Shown in pieces: positions 33,869 through 49,357 of a stretch of DNA of 64,000 nucleotides. Below the pieces are notes generated by a model. The model did no database searches. It was not told the origin of the DNA and saw only the letters and a list, made by a program, of their open reading frames with translations. Where the stretch lies: NCBI GenBank assembly GCA_963971305.1, contig CAXARO010001045.1, positions 1 to 64,000 of the forward strand. The letters are read 5' to 3'. The DNA comes from Arcuatula senhousia. Lineage: Eukaryota; Mollusca; Bivalvia; Mytilida; Mytilidae. Position 1 is the first letter of the stretch. Each line of letters begins with the position of its first letter. The position numbers and the translations under genes were made by a program.

Positions 33869-34181
33869 GTAGGAGAAATAAGGCTTAATTTAATATGATG
33901 TCCTTTTGACCTTGAAGGGGTCATATGAGCTTATAGTCATCGCTTGACGACCGTTGTCCATGTACTTTTTAAAGTGTAAACTCCACTGACACCATAGGTC
34001 CAATTGCAACTAAACTTGATATGGTTGTTTATTAGCACTGATGAAGGATTGCCAACATAGGAATACATGTGAATTGCATCATAAGTTCTGGCATTTTTAA
34101 ATGATACGCACCTCAAGATCTTCATGCCCTGAATTTGAGAAGAAGATCTAACTACTCATGTAGGAGTTCTTGCCCTTTTTT

Positions 34182-34929
34182 ATACCCCGCCACACGAAGT
34201 GGCAGGGTATTATGTTATACCCTCAGTTTTTTTCGGTGTCTGTCCGTCCGTCTGTCCGTCCCCCGAAGGTTTCCGACCAATAACTTGATAACGCGTCAAA
34301 GGATTTGAATGATATTTTACACAGCTGTTTAGTACAATAAAATACAGGTCAAGTTCGATTTTCAGCATGATCCAAAAAATAGTTTTCGAGATAGGCCACT
34401 TTGAAAAATCAAATTTCATGAAATTTTGAGGTTCCGACCAATAACTTGAAAACATGTCAAAGGATTTGAATGATATTTTGCACAGCTGTTTAGTACAATA
34501 AAGTACAGGTCAAGTTTGATTTCCAGCATGATCCAAAAAATAGTTTTTGAGATAGGCCACTTTGAAAAATCAAATTTCATGAAATTTTGAGTTTCGGACC
34601 AATTACTTGAAAACACGTCAAAGGATTTGAATGATATTTTGCACAGCTGTTTAGTACAATAAAATACAGGTAAGTTTAATTTCCAGCTTGATCCAAAAAA
34701 TAGTTTTCGAGATAGGCCACTTTGAAAAATCAAATTTTATGAAATTTTTAGTTTCCGACCAATAACTTGAAAACACGTCATGGGATTCAATTGATATTTT
34801 GTACAGCTATTGAGTACAATAAAATACAGGTCAAGTTCAATCTCCAGCATGATCCGAAAAACAGTTTCGAGATAGGCCACTTTGAAATCAAATTTTATGA
34901 ACTTTTGATATTATAACGTGGCGGGGTAT
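34182..34929. mobile_element. ATACCCCGCC element, second copy
   Basis: Same element as 11335-12082, present because of the large duplication and not through its own movement. Identical 12-bp inverted ends. Confidence 0.85.
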
Positions 34930-35435
34930 CATTTAATGTCCCATTACATGCCCTATTTTTTTATTTTTTTTTTATAAATTAGGAATCAAGATTTATTTCA
35001 CACAAGCAATACAGGCATGACAGGCACACTGATTAAAAAAGTGAATGGTAAATTGATTACTAACAAACAACAAATATGTTGCAACATAACTAACATGACT
35101 AAAAAAAATTACTGTAAAAGGGGAAATTTTCACAAGGGGTTTATTTTCGCCAATTTTGCGATCATTTCAAATTTGCGAAAATATCCCCTCGCGTAAATTA
35201 CATTTAGAAGGACCCAATATTCCATGTTCTAATAAAACGCGAAACTAAAACCTCAGGAATGCATTCAGGTACTGAAAACGTGGAATTTAAACCAGTACAG
35301 TAGTTGATTTCCATGCATAATTTGAAATATTGTGACATGCATCATAGGTTTTCTTCTTTGCACATTGTACTGTTCTTTTTTATATTTTGGCTTTTTTTTT
35401 CATTGTGCAAGTTGTTGATTGCCAATCCATAATTT

Positions 35436-36161
35436 TTAGTGCATTTTTTTTATAGTAGGTGGTGAAGCTCTATTAGAAGACATTCTTGGTGTAGAGGGCA
35501 TACAAGGTACAAGTGAAGTGTCAATAAATCCTTTCAAAGCTTTGCAGAATGTAGAATACAATTTAAATTCATGAAGTTTATTGCTGATATTTGGAATGTC
35601 AAAATTGCAAATGTTATGCCCTATAAGGATAGGTTCATTTAGATCTCTTAAAAAATTTATAAAGTCTAAAAGTGCTATTTCCACTGGTACTGGCTCAACA
35701 GACTTTCCATGTACATACATTCTTCCTGTTGCCTTGCTGAATGTAATTCCAGTTACCTTACTGGCTTCAAGTTGTATATCCAATCTTGGAACAACATATC
35801 TATTAAACTTTTTGTCTGTATTTGTCTGTGCTGATATTTGAACAATATCACTCTTTTTACCCAAACCAGTGGTCTCTAAATCAAAAAAGACTCTACTTTC
35901 TGTACCATCAAGTCTTAATGGGGATGGAATTTGTGTTAATTGTGTTGGATCTCGATCCAATTCCATAAATGGTGCATATGTCAATCCTTCTTTAACAACA
36001 TGTTTCCTTTCATGCTTGTTTCTATTAATCTTCATTTTAGCTCTTTTAGTTTTGTAAGATTTGGATCGACACCTTTCTTTTCTCTTCTCCTTTTTCTTGT
36101 TCCGCATCTTTGAGATTGTCATGGTGAACTCTCCTGGAGAAAGGTTTGCTGCTTGGTTGAC
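35436..36161 (-). CDS. Gene B copy 2, exon 9 (exonuclease-like domain)
   Basis: Same as 12589-13314: 'FFDLETTGL' and 'IGHNICNFD' are present and motif III is absent. Confidence 0.82.
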   Translation of the reverse strand, partial: VNQAANLSPGEFTMTISKMRNKKKEKRKERCRSKSYKTKRAKMKINRNKHERKHVVKEGLTYAPFMELDRDPTQLTQIPSPLRLDGTESRVFFDLETTGLGKKSDIVQISAQTNTDKKFNRYVVPRLDIQLEASKVTGITFSKATGRMYVHGKSVEPVPVEIALLDFINFLRDLNEPILIGHNICNFDIPNISNKLHEFKLYSTFCKALKGFIDTSLVPCMPSTPRMSSNRASPPTIKKMH

Positions 36162-39100
36162 CTAATAATAGAAAGATAAATAAAGGTAACAACAAAATTA
36201 CCGAACCTGGAGAATCTCAAATGTTCATAAGACAGGACAAAACAAGGGAGGCATACCGGAAAAGTTGAAGATTGCAATGGTCCTGACTTGGTACAGGTAT
36301 TTCAAAGGAAATGGTGGGTTAAATGCAAGTTAAAGACAGAAATGGCTGGATTTCAATAAACAGGAAGAATTTAAGAAAACAAACAGACCTACAATTGATT
36401 TGTTTGTTGGTTGTGGTTAAACCATACAAGATGGTCAGTTATTCTGCATTGTGGCGGGAGACATAATTGTTTGGAAATACTATCACATTGAAGAACATAA
36501 AATGGCAAAATAAGGCCTTTGTGCATAAGCTAAAATTAAGCTTACTTTACTTAAATAACCATATCCTTCATTCTTTTGAAGAACAGCTGCTGATACTCTG
36601 TTCTGAAGGGAACATGATCCACCATAATGTCTACAAAAGAAAACAAGAGGCTCTGAGGATTCATGACTAAAAATTCCATCTCTATCTTTTTGAAATCAAA
36701 ATACAATTTAGTTCCAGACAATAAATTTTGCTACGCCTGACACATGTTTCGTCCATTAAAGACTCACCAGAGACACTCTACCAAAAGATTAAAAATACCA
36801 ACCACTATCCATATATATACATAAAGAGCATAGAACAATAAAACAAAAAATTACCAAATTTGGAGCCAAAATATGACTGAAATTATCTCTTTACAAAACT
36901 ATTTGCACTGTGTAAGCCTACTGGGACATCCCATAAGAGCTTCAATTTGTTCATGCTAAATAATAATTCTTTCTCGTATATTGGAGAATAATTACAAGGT
37001 TTGTATCTACATTTGGGTGTTTAATGCATAAATTGTGTATTGAAAAGTTAAGTTATAAGTAATATTGCACTCTTTTTTCACTCTTTTAGACTTGACAATG
37101 GCTTTTTGTTAAAAAAGCCACAAAATTATATTTATACTTGTATATTGTATTTGAAGATGACACCTCCAATTTGGTAAACTAGTATTTTGACAGTAAAATT
37201 AATGCATATACAGCTTGACATACCAAATTTTACAAGACAATAATCTATAGTAAGCATAATAGTAGTTTACCTTGATTTTGGTGCTTTGACAGACACCAGC
37301 TGATTAAAGCTTTCATTTGCTTGAGTACTTCCTAAATCTGTGATTGAATCACTCCTGCTAACTAATCTCTGTACCAAGCTATCCAACTCTGACCTCAATT
37401 CCTCAGACTGCAAAGGCTTTCCATTTGGTAGACTTTTAAAGCTAAAAAAATAAGAAGAAATATAAATTCAAAACTATTATTGAAAATCTATATGTCAAAC
37501 GTTAATTATGTGCTTTAAAATTGGTTACTGATTTAGAGACTTCACAATAGCTATATATTTTTTATTCAATTTCTAAAAAATATAGTTTTGATACAAACTT
37601 TAATACAAAATCAATATTTATTCAAGAAATAGTATGTTTTCAAATTCAAACCTTTTGAATGGTTTTTACAAGAGTTGTTCCCCCTTTTCCATTAAAATTA
37701 AATTTTGAATCTTATTTTTAAATGTATATTTTTTTCAATTGGCTTTGGCTTTACTATAGATTAGCTTTTTATTAGACAACAAACTGAGATTTTTTCAAAT
37801 TGATTTTTTTTACCATGCTTTTTCCTCCATAAATAGTTTATTTTGAGCATCATTTGTGACTCTTTGTAAAGTATACTGGCTATTATGAAATCTTACACGA
37901 ATTTTTCTGGATCTTCATGAAAGCTACACCAGTCAGCATTTTCACAAAGATCATGTTTGCCAAAAACATGTGGCACAATTCTTTCCAGATTGACCTTTAT
38001 TTCCTCCTCATCATTTCCAGAAGTGATAGCATACATGATGCATCTTAAAATATAATTTCTGGTTGTATCCTTTTGCAACTCTTTGTATCTAAAAACAGAT
38101 AGGAATATAACAAATACATTTATATATAATAAATGTTTCTCCTCGGTTACTGTCGTCGCTCTAGAAATTTTATGGTAGAAGACACCATGCTTCATAGATA
38201 TACATGGGATTTCTTTCGCTCAGATAAGGGCAAATGTTGGCTTGTCATCGGGTTTCGTCTTCCTTTACCCCATTTGACACACTGAATTGGAGATCGGCAA
38301 CACGACAGCTGTGCTATGGAAAACAGGAACCGCTTACTCACTCGGAGCACTTGAGTTCACTCTTGTTACGACTTGAGTTAGTTTTGTTGATTTCTGTTAT
38401 TTTGTGTTTTGTTTTTCCTCAGGCTGTTCTTGTCCGTGTTGACCAGTTTTGTTGTATCCTTTTAGGACTTTTGACACTCGAATGCCCCATTGGTGCCTCT
38501 TTGCTTCTTACAAAAAAATTATCAGAAATATTAAGTATCAATATTTTAAACATACCTCTTGGATATAGTATGCAAATTTGTAGAAATTCCCTTTTTAACA
38601 TGGTTTTGGTCATCTTTTTTCTGTATATCTTGAAATTCCATTTCAAGCCGGGCTGATGTTGCTGCATCATTGTCAGCATGTACAACTGAAATGCAAGTAA
38701 AATAAAAAAAGATGTGATAATTACACTTGTGGAATTTTTTTTAACTTTGAACATTATTTTTAATATATAGATATAGAATATAGGACTTTTGAATCTTGAG
38801 ATCGATTGAGTTAATCACTGGTTTATGGTGAACCCAAAGGGTGAACCAATAAACCAGTGATAAACTCAATCTCAAGATTTAAACTAGAGGCTCCAAGGAG
38901 CCTGAATCGCTCACCTGATCTCTTATGCCAAAGTTTGAATAAATTTCACAAACTTTCAAGTATACAAAGTTGCAAAACAATCCCTTCAGTGGTTTCAGAG
39001 AAAATTTTTGGAAATCAGTTTAAATTAATAGAAAAAACAGATAAAGAGCAATAACTCCTGTAAGGACCTTTTGATGCTGAACAAGAAAACTTGCTTCGGA

Positions 39101-42100
39101 TTTTCTCGATCTCTTATACTTTTCGAGTTATAAGCCAAAAACAATGGTCTGACCCCCCTGTTCTATTTTTAGCAATGGCGGCCAATAAGGCGGCCATGTT
39201 GGTTGGTCGACGTTCACAAATTTCACAAACTTGGTAGAGGACATCCTAAAGATCAAGTATTCTAAGTTTCAATGCAATCCCTTCAATGGTTTCAGAGAAG
39301 AAGATCTTTGAAGAAAAGTTAATGGCGACAGACGATGGGCGGACGATGGACGCCTTACGATGACAATAGCTCACATGACCCTTTGGGTCAGGTGAGCTAA
39401 AAATCCTATATTTTCTTTATCGGTAATCCCCGAGCAACAAAAGTGTTAAAAGGGGGTCTTTTAAGGTTTTTTAAAGCACACTAATAAAACACGTGCTTTG
39501 TCACCTACTGACCTAATAATTTCGGTGATAAACACCTGTTCATGGTACATGGTTTATCAGCGGCAAACATCAAAGGAAAAAATATAATGATTACCGATGA
39601 CAAATAACTTGCAAGCTTAATGACAAACCTTTAATTTCACAATGGTCATCTTTTAACTTGTGGGCCATAGAAACAGCCATGTCAGCCTCCATTGCTTTAC
39701 TAGAGCCATGCCAGTTTAAAGAGCAGTCATGTTCTGGTGCAGTTTCTTTCCTGGATTGGTGGTACTCACAGGTTTTACAAACTTTACTTCTAACATCAAA
39801 TGATAACACCTTTCCTGTCTCTTTACCAATAAATGTTGCATGTCCTGTTGTTTAAAAATATACACTAATCTTATTCATACAAATTTATAATTTTTAAATG
39901 TAAACTAAGAATACTATTAGCAAGCTCACAAAGGTATACCATGCTGCATATATATTGAAAAAAACAACCACCAATTATATCCCCTGCAATATATCCCACA
40001 GCAATGAAAATTCTTAATGCACATCTCCATATTATATACTTTCTCCATTGTAAAGTTTCATTAATATCCATCGGGCTGTTAACGAGGAGTTGTGTTTATG
40101 AGGTCTCTCATTGAACACTATTTATATCATATTTAAAAAGTCCAATTATCTCCCTGATAGCAAAAATGACAAAAATTTGTCCTGTTCTGATTTTGCAATT
40201 TTTATAGTGGCTGCCATTTGAACCGATAAATCTGAGTCTGAATGTTTGTAAACATTTAAGTCTGAACAAAATTGCTGCGGTATTTGCTTGCCAACATTCA
40301 ATAAAGGTCAATCTTTTATTTGTTATTTCATTTTATTTTACAGAATGATGACTATATAGTAAAGTCATATAGACACATGTACAAAATCAATTTTACCAGT
40401 ATTACTGTTATAATTCCAACCAGAGCCCCTCTTCTGCCACCCACCATCAAAGCTTGCTTCTACCTGGAAAAAATAGCAACATTCATATCATCAACCATTG
40501 ACTTAAGAAGTAGTCCTTGGGTGAGACATATATGTTTCATTCAAATATCTAATTAGTGTGGTAAACAAGTAAAAGTTCTTATTATTCAATTTCACGATAA
40601 AACTTCTTTTAAAATAAATTAAGCAGAACAGAAAATTATTAATTTATCAGCAAAATAAGTTGCAGTAATTATAACTATGTTCATGCCTTGACAATTACTT
40701 AACTTTCTCGTTTTTTTCATTTACATGGAAGATAAAGAGATGTGGAACAAGTGTATGTGAAACAACCAACATAAAGAAAAAAGAATTTAAAAAAAAAACA
40801 CAATGGAAAACAGCCAGCAGTCTTCAGCATCATCAGAGGTTGCTGCCTGTCGCTTGCATATTAGCCTAATTAATATTAAGATGTATTTTCCCTTGTTAAA
40901 TGAGGAATTTCACAATATTTTGTGCATCACATGTCATATGTACTTTTAATTGATCCTACTCAGATTTACATGTATTCATATTCTAAACCATTTTTTTTTA
41001 TTTCTTACCTTTCCGTTATTACTCAAGGACTTCTCCTGCTTTTGTGCCTCACTACATGACTCAAGAGTAACATTTCGGATCTTTTCACTAAGTTCCTTTT
41101 CTTTTTTCCTTAGAGTATTGTCACTAATTGATGGGAGATTGCACTCTGCTAAAAAGTTCTGAATATGCATTGGGCCTATTCCAGTATGAACCATGCCTAA
41201 AACAGAAATATCTTTTTAAAAATCATAAAATCATTTTTTTACATGTACATGTTTATATATGCATGTTATAGAAGATGGTTACAAGCACTATTATCTATAA
41301 CATGAAGCACTCTGAAATATATCAAATGCTAAAATATCTTATCCCTGCATGGCACCCAAGGATAGGCACATAAATGATGACACTAATGCTAATATACCCT
41401 GTCAAAATGAGAGCATATTTAAATAATTTTGCTTAGTCTGACATCATGGACATGTCTGAGCAGCTAGCTTCCAAAATCAATAGGCAAGTCTGTGACTTTA
41501 GACAAATGAATTGACAGATAAAGGAGCAACAAATTCACATTCAAGGGGCTATGAAATTACTAAATCTGGACTATAAGATAAAGCAAGTGTGCATAAATGT
41601 TAGCCCAAGGGTTTTGAAACATATTATTGGACCATACTACATATAGGTGGTCAGTTTTTAAAGTGGAGGGAAAGAAAGAAAGGACAGACCATTGGCAGTC
41701 AACTGACAAACCTATTAGGCCAACAAACAAGACCAATCGATGTCTGGCCCTGCGTCGCATGGCAAAATGTTAAACCCTGTACGTTTTAGGCCCAATATGG
41801 AGAGTCAATAGTTTTTTACACTTGCATCCTATGGTGGAATGACAAAGCATATTTGTCACATGCAACCCATTATAGACGGTTACAACAAATATTTAGAAAT
41901 AAAAATACTTAAGATGCTTATATAGAACAAGAATTAAAAATAAAATAAGAAAAATAAATTAAAGTTTCTATTTTCCCCCTTTTTGTCCCCCTTATTGCTA
42001 AATAGAAAAGATTGGTCATTTAGAAAAAATTATTCTACATTTTGCATCCAATAAATGGCATATTAATTAACTTGCAATTTTTTTTTCTAAATGGGACCCT

Positions 42101-44513
42101 AAATAAAATAGTTGCATTTTTGCCCCTTTTGGGCCCCTCATTTCTGTATGACAAACCAAGAGACCTCAACATCATTCCAATTAATCATTATATGGTAAGG
42201 AACATTTTTTGAAAATTTATAGCAATCAGTCAACCAAAACTAAAGTTATTGTGGAAAACAAATAAAAGTAATTTTGTTGCCCTTTTTGGGCCCCTTATTT
42301 CTAGACGAAAAAAAAGGGGGACACCCAAAATCACCTACACACTTTATTATTTAGTAAGTAACATTACTGTAAAGTTTCATAGCATTTGGTTGACCAGAAC
42401 AAAAGTTATTGTGGAAACAAATAAAAAAGTCACATTTTTGACACCTTTAGGGCCCCTAATTTCTAAACGAAATAAAGAGGAAACATCCAAAATCAGCTTC
42501 ACTCTTCCTTAAATGGTAAGTAACATTCCTGTAAAATTTCATAGCATTTGATAAACCAGGACAAAAGTTATTGTGCAAACAAATAAAAAAGTTACTTTCT
42601 GGCCCCTTTTGGGCCCCTAATTCCTAAATGAAATTATAAAATGACCCCAAAAGGGGTGGTGCACATCTTCAATATATCTGTAATCACTGTGTAAAATTTA
42701 AGAAAGATCTAATGTTTGGTTTTTGAGATTTAGATTACACAAGACAGGCACCCACAGCGTGACGCACAGACAGACAGAGTGACCCGACTACTAGACCTGC
42801 TTTTGCCTTTGGCGACAAAGGTAAAAAAAGATTGCTAGTTTCCCCCCAACTAGACTGGGTCACTTTTTTGGGGCCTGTGGTCAATTAATTTTATTACCAT
42901 TTAAAATAAAATCTGGCCTACCTGTCTTAGATCATAACATTTGGATCATAACACATGTAGGTGGTCAGTTTTAACAGTGGGGGGAAATCTGGCCTACATC
43001 AGTACCTGTCCTAGACCATCACATTTGCTAATTTTTTGTTCAATGAAACTTGCTTATATGATATAAATTAAAGTCATGAAAGTATTTTAAACTTTATTCT
43101 TTTTTAAATGAAGCTGGAGTACAGAAAACTCATACAGTTTATTCTTATACACTAATGACACAAAGCTTACAATTTTTTTCATTATCATGATTATAAAAAA
43201 TAATGAAATAAAATTATTTTCCTGCCTACCAGGTCTAAATAAATTGTCCATGTTAGAGGAAGCCAGCAATAATTTTTTTCATGGCCTTTAATAAATAAAT
43301 GGCTTATATACATGGGTGTATTTGAGCTGAACTATTGAAAATTATAAAAAATTTTAAATCTTTTTTTTTCTTAAAAATATACTAGTAATTCTTAGAATGT
43401 GATTTTTGTCACCCACCGTCACACTTTTTCTAGACCTGACACAACTTTACTGAATTAAATCTAATTTTGCTGAAATTTTGTAGGATTGTATGTCATGCTC
43501 TTGTGTCATAGCTAGCATTTAAATTCCCTCAAAATTAAATATTTTTAGGTACTTTGATAATAGCTGAAATTGTTCTTGAAATCATATTACATTTAGCACG
43601 ACATAATAGGCTATGTCTTTTGCAGAAGTACTTTATTTGATGACATTTTAAAAAATATATGTCATTTATACGAGATAAAAAGAAAATGACATATTATAGA
43701 CTATGTCATTTCATACATACCTTGTAATGTGCCAACTGCTGGGTTTCATTTTTATAAATAAGACTGTGAGTGTGACATAGTAAAAGGGTGACAAAACAAG
43801 GATGGATTTTTATGCCAATCATTTATTCCCATTATTGTGGCCTGTACATGTCATGTATGTACATGTAGTGTACATTCTTTATGTATTCTATTTAAAGTAA
43901 AAATTATTGCTCCACAAACACAATTTACTTTTTAATTTTGTGTAGATTATGTTTCAAATAGAAGTACAATTTATCTTCTGGGCATGCATCTTAAAATCTG
44001 TCAAATTGTATGTTTTATGTGTGATTATATGAGTACATATACAAAGTGTATATGTTGTAAGTTACCTAAAGATGCTTTCGTATTAATATCATAGCTTCCT
44101 GATGGTCCTCGCTTCCCCATTTGAACATCTGTCACAATGTTACACAGTTCACATCTAACCAACAGGATACCTCCCAAACCATACAGTCGCTCACCAACGG
44201 TATTAGAAAGGTGCAAAGGGCTCTTACAAATGCAACAGTAAAGTCCCTCTGCAAGGACTGCCAACTCAACTATTCTACGGCCAATTTTCCACGACTGGGA
44301 AGCATTCTTGTCCGCAGAATACATCTCAGTCTCTGCACCAATATTACACAAATTGTGCACTGTCGGCTCATAATTGGAGTGGTCATTGTGAACACCTGCT
44401 TGTGTTTGTTCAACCTTTCTACCTTCATTCAACCATTTGAAATAATCTGAACGATGGGACGATTTCTTTTTAACTGATGAAAACTTTCCAGAAGTATCTC
44501 TTTCACGTTCCAT
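35436..44513 (-). CDS. Gene B copy 2: Mutator-like transposase with exonuclease domain, intact
   Basis: Exons in transcript order: 44513-44066, 41196-41009, 40463-40397, 39844-39629, 38685-38556, 38088-37897, 37441-37271, 36630-36546 and 36161-35436. Splice sites and reading frame are the same as copy 1, again a 740-residue product. I saw no difference in the exons. The CpG-rich promoter region is included (44537-44717), so unlike gene A this copy should be independently expressible. The duplication therefore doubles the dose of gene B specifically. Confidence 0.85.
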
Positions 44514-44536
44514 TTCGTATAAACATATCAAAAATA

Positions 44537-44717
44537 TAGAAATATAAAAAACATAGAAAAAATCTGTCGTCTGCCCATAGCGATAGTAAATAAACGATCG
44601 GGGTTCGTCGAAAGCTTGTTTTGTACAATACTCGTCTTTACCGCCAAACGCGATTACGACCCAGAAAAGTAGTAAAGAGTTATCGTTCGTAGGTGTTCGG
44701 TACCCCCTTAAATAGTT
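44537..44717 (-). promoter_or_regulatory. Gene B copy 2 CpG-rich promoter region
   Basis: Identical to 21690-21870: a CpG cluster directly upstream of the copy 2 start codon. Confidence 0.5.
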
Positions 44718-47700
44718 AATACAATAAACTCAATGGGCACATCTAAGCGATAGATGTAGTTAACTTATGCATAGCAGTTTCACTAAAAAGATAAAAAAAA
44801 TTACATGTACATTGTACATTATTTTTTAAGGAATTAAAACATTTGTTAATATTTATGCATTCGCCATTGTTCACTGTGTACATTATATTAGTTTTCAGTT
44901 TCAAAGAGTTTTATTATTCAAATCTTAGTTTCACTTTATACATATTAATCTTAGTTTCCCTATATACAAATTACTTACTAAAAATGTTTTTAATTTTGTA
45001 TTTAAGGAAAAGACAAAGAAGTACAGCCTGATAAGCCAACTACAAGTACTTCTGGAGTACATGTATCTGAAAACATCAAAGATATTCGTTGTCATGATAC
45101 AGATGCCAATGTTCAAGGTGCTTTAACTTATTGCAATTCTATAATCACCTCTAAAATGTGATGTTTATTTAGCTCTAGAAAGTTTTTATATGGTCGAAGA
45201 TGTCAGATGACCTGCTATAGGGGTTATGGCCCCTTAAAGATGAAAAATATAGTCATTTAGCTATTATTTAGCTATACAAAAGACTCCATAGATTTGACAT
45301 CAAGACCAGGTGAGCGATTCAGGGTCCTGGGAGCCTCTTGTTTCATTATAAGATAAAAAAAATTCTTGTCTTCTTCCTGTTTTCCAAGCCAATTAAATCT
45401 ATTTAAAGGCTATAAACAATGGACAATTGTTCATTATTTATTTCTCTGCCTCTACTTAATGATGAACTTTAGATTAAGTATATATATAAAGCTTTAGGAT
45501 TATTATTATACTGTACCTCTCCTTTTGAGGCCAGTCTGTTGTTTTCTGTATTAATTGGTTGAGTTAGATATTCTACTTAGTGCAACCCCATATTGATTTT
45601 TTACATTAGTTAGATTAAGTTTGGATTCATGTAACATCATGAACAAACTCCTCTATTCAAGAAAATTTTACTATTGATTCATTTATTTTTGTGTTGATTG
45701 GTGCGATTTTTACCAATTTAATAGAATTACATTTTCTTTTTAGAGTTTTTGTATAAGATTGCTGATGCTTCAGCTGTGAGAAGAGCAGAAGCAAACATTG
45801 GTAAAATTGAAGAAGATGAAGTTGAAGTCACAGTTGAAGAACTTCTTCCTCATGCAGAGATTTTACTCAACCTCCAGCTGCAATCTAAAGCTAAAGAATT
45901 TTTTACATCTGATGGATGGCTCACTGTTGAAAGTACACTATACATATTAGAAGGTAAAATTCAATACTTCCAACATGTTTATAAAAATGTTTTTATTAAT
46001 TTTGATTAATGAGCACTAAACATGCTAAATATTAAAAATCAAAACATGGTCAGTTAAGATAGTAGAAAAATGAAACCGATAAAAGTTTTTTTGTCATATT
46101 TTAGAACTTTATGTATTAAATGCAAACATTGTACTTGCATGTATTTTATCAGATCTGATCCATGAAAAATGTTTCCAATATGCCATACATATTATATTGA
46201 CATATTAAAAAGAACTGGTCACTACAAGTTACAAATATCAGTAAGTTTATTTTACTGCATAGAAATGTAATATTAGACTTGAAAGATGAAGTTTTTCTTT
46301 ATGTTCTACATGAACTATACATTTGTATAAAATTGAAGGGATATGAAGTAAAATTACATACCAGAAAAACAAATGTTTTGATTATTGGAATGTACATGTA
46401 TCTAAGCAAAGGATTATCAATTTTATTACTGTTCTTTAACCTTATTAACACACAAAGGCAATCTGATGCCTACCACCGGTTATGTAAAGGGAATTATTTT
46501 GCTAAACCAGGACTTTCACTGTAATTGTAACATGTTTTTTCAGAACAGCATTTAAAACTGCTGAAAAGACGCGAGTTTCCTCCTATTCAAACAGATTCAA
46601 AAGGTGAAGGTAAGTTTTTATTAGTTCAAGAATGTTTATTTTAAATCCAGTCATTTAACATGGTGGAAGTTATATTTCTATATATCTATATTATCTTTTG
46701 CTTTAAAGAAAATTAATGCAAAATATGCGTTGATCATACCTTTTTATACGACTGCAAAAAAAATTGCGGACCTATAATGGTATGATACTGTTGTCGTCGT
46801 CTGTTAAATTTAATGTTCCCACAATAACTCTAGTTATCCGATTAGTATGAAATTTGACAGTGACATTCCTAACTATAAAAGGATGGATGGGATTGATTTT
46901 GGGGTCCCACCTTTTTTTCTTTTAGAAAAGGGGCCAAAAATGCCTCTTTTTTGTTTGTTCTCACAATATCTTTTGTTTTGGTTTACCAAATGCTGTTAAA
47001 TTTTACAATAATTTTTCATACCATAAAAGGATAAATGGGATTTATTTGGGGGTCCCCTCTTTACATTCATTAACAAATTAGGGGCCCAAAAGGGACAATA
47101 TTCAAATATTTAATTTGTTTTGATAGTATCTTTAATTCTGGATGGCCAGTTGCTATGAAATTTGACAATGATATGCCTTACCAATAAACCATATGTGAAA
47201 TTGATTTTGGGGGTCTTTGTCTTTTTAATTTAAAAATGAGGGGCCCAAAAAGGGGCAAAACATGTAACTGTTTTCATTTCTGGTACTATTTAAACAAATT
47301 TTTTGCATGTTCAGTCTTGTCAAGTAGTCAACACTATCCATGTTGGGCCTACAACATACAGGGTTCAACATGTTGCAGTTGTATCATGCTGCGCTCAGGG
47401 AAGCTTTTTTATTATCCTTATATCATGTATATACTACTTTGATATTTGGCAAATGGATATCTCATACTGAGGCAACATGTAGCATACCAGAATGACTCAA
47501 GTAACCTTGAACTTTGATCTTAATGCCAAATTAATGTTAACATGCTGACATATTTTTTTAGTATTCCTTTGACATTTCTGTTTCTTTTGAAATGCCTGTA
47601 CCAATTCAGGACCATTGCGATCTGTTACTTCTCTGGTGTGTCTTTGTCTTTATGTAACTTTAACTGGTATTCATGCTTTCATTCAAGGTAAAAGATCAAA

Positions 47701-48275
47701 AAGGAAAATACCTTCAGATGGGACTTGCCCTTCACTCAATAAAAAAGAGAAGACCCAGGAATTCATACCTATGCTGGACAATGAGTTCCAACAGATGATG
47801 GAGGATATAAAAGTTTGGAAAGTCGATATTAACAATTTTTTGGAAAATTGTTCAAGTGCTCCAATTATGCCAAAAATAGGAGAACCTATTCAAAAGGTCA
47901 ATGCCTTTCAGGACAAAACAAGAGAAATAACAGAGGAACAGAGGTCAACACTTACAAGGTTCTTGTGTCAGAACTTTAACCAAATAAATTTTAAGCAGCC
48001 AGATGTCTCAAGTCTAATACATGCAACAATTACTTTTATTTTGGACCTGCATAAGAAAAAAGGTATGTGTTGCAAATATAAAGCTGAAAAGGACATGCAC
48101 AAAGCAAAATAACCCTTCCCTAAAGTAGTCATTAAGTGATATGTAAAAAATTGTATTAGCATTGATCTATGAATGTTAAAAAATAAAAACATGTAAGTAT
48201 CTGAGTGGGTACCTTGTAGTTGTGACGGGCTTTATTATGACTGATTCACCAGTCTTTTTCTTTTTTTCCTTTTCT

Positions 48276-48306
<31 letters not shown>

Positions 48307-49357
48307 TGTTATGCTCGAAATGTTTTGTTTACTTTCTGAACTTTAACAACATGTATAGGAACACAGCATTAAATAATATTTTATTTAACCCAGTAAATAC
48401 CAAATTTATAATCTATGGTTTTTGATAAACTCTATAATCATAAAACATTGATTTATGTCCAATTTGCAGTGTTTTTTTAAAATTTATTTCAGAGTTGGAT
48501 GTTACACATGTTAAAGAGGTGAAGTTTCCACCTGTTTTTAAAAAGAGGGGGAAACCAAAAGGCAGCCTTACAACTGTGATTGGTCTTCCAAAGAAAGGAA
48601 AAAGAACATCTAAAGTGCCCTTCTTAAAGCGGTCTTTAGACATAAAAGAAAATGGTATGTAACAAAGTTATGAAATTATAACATACACAAAGTATGTCTT
48701 ACCTGTTGCCACCATCCCAAAACAAATTTAAAACTGGACATACACCTTACGTGCTTAAAAGATCAGAGGTTAATTAAAGTCAAGGTTATATGACAGGTTA
48801 CTGAAAAATATCTTACCACCAAGACTAATATGAAAATATTATATATATAATATGAAAATGAATTGAGGATCACACTTCATTGTGGTATATGCAACCGTAA
48901 CCCCAAGGGTCTTTATACTAAATATCATGTGCATAGCTGTTAAACTTTTCAAGTAATTAATTATCAATGATCAAACATTTTAATGCCATTGCTGCTGTGA
49001 AAAAGTATAATCTGTGTCTCACCTTTGGTGACTTTTGATATCATGCATGTCAATGAAACAGTGCTTTGATGCTTTTTTTTTTGGGGGGGGGGTATTAGAA
49101 ATTCTCAAGCAAAAAAATGAAATGCTTAATAAACTAGAATTTGAAAAGTATATTAATAAGACTAAAAATTTCAAATATAGTGTCAAATACATAACTTAGA
49201 CTAAGCTTTCCCTGGGATAATGTTGAACTTTGAAGAACAAATGAAAAATATAAAAAGAACAAATTAAAAACTGTGATCTATTGTCATTATGTAAGTGCTT
49301 AAAATTCAGTTTTTACTGACAACTTTGCCATTTATTTGTATATTATTATATTTTCAG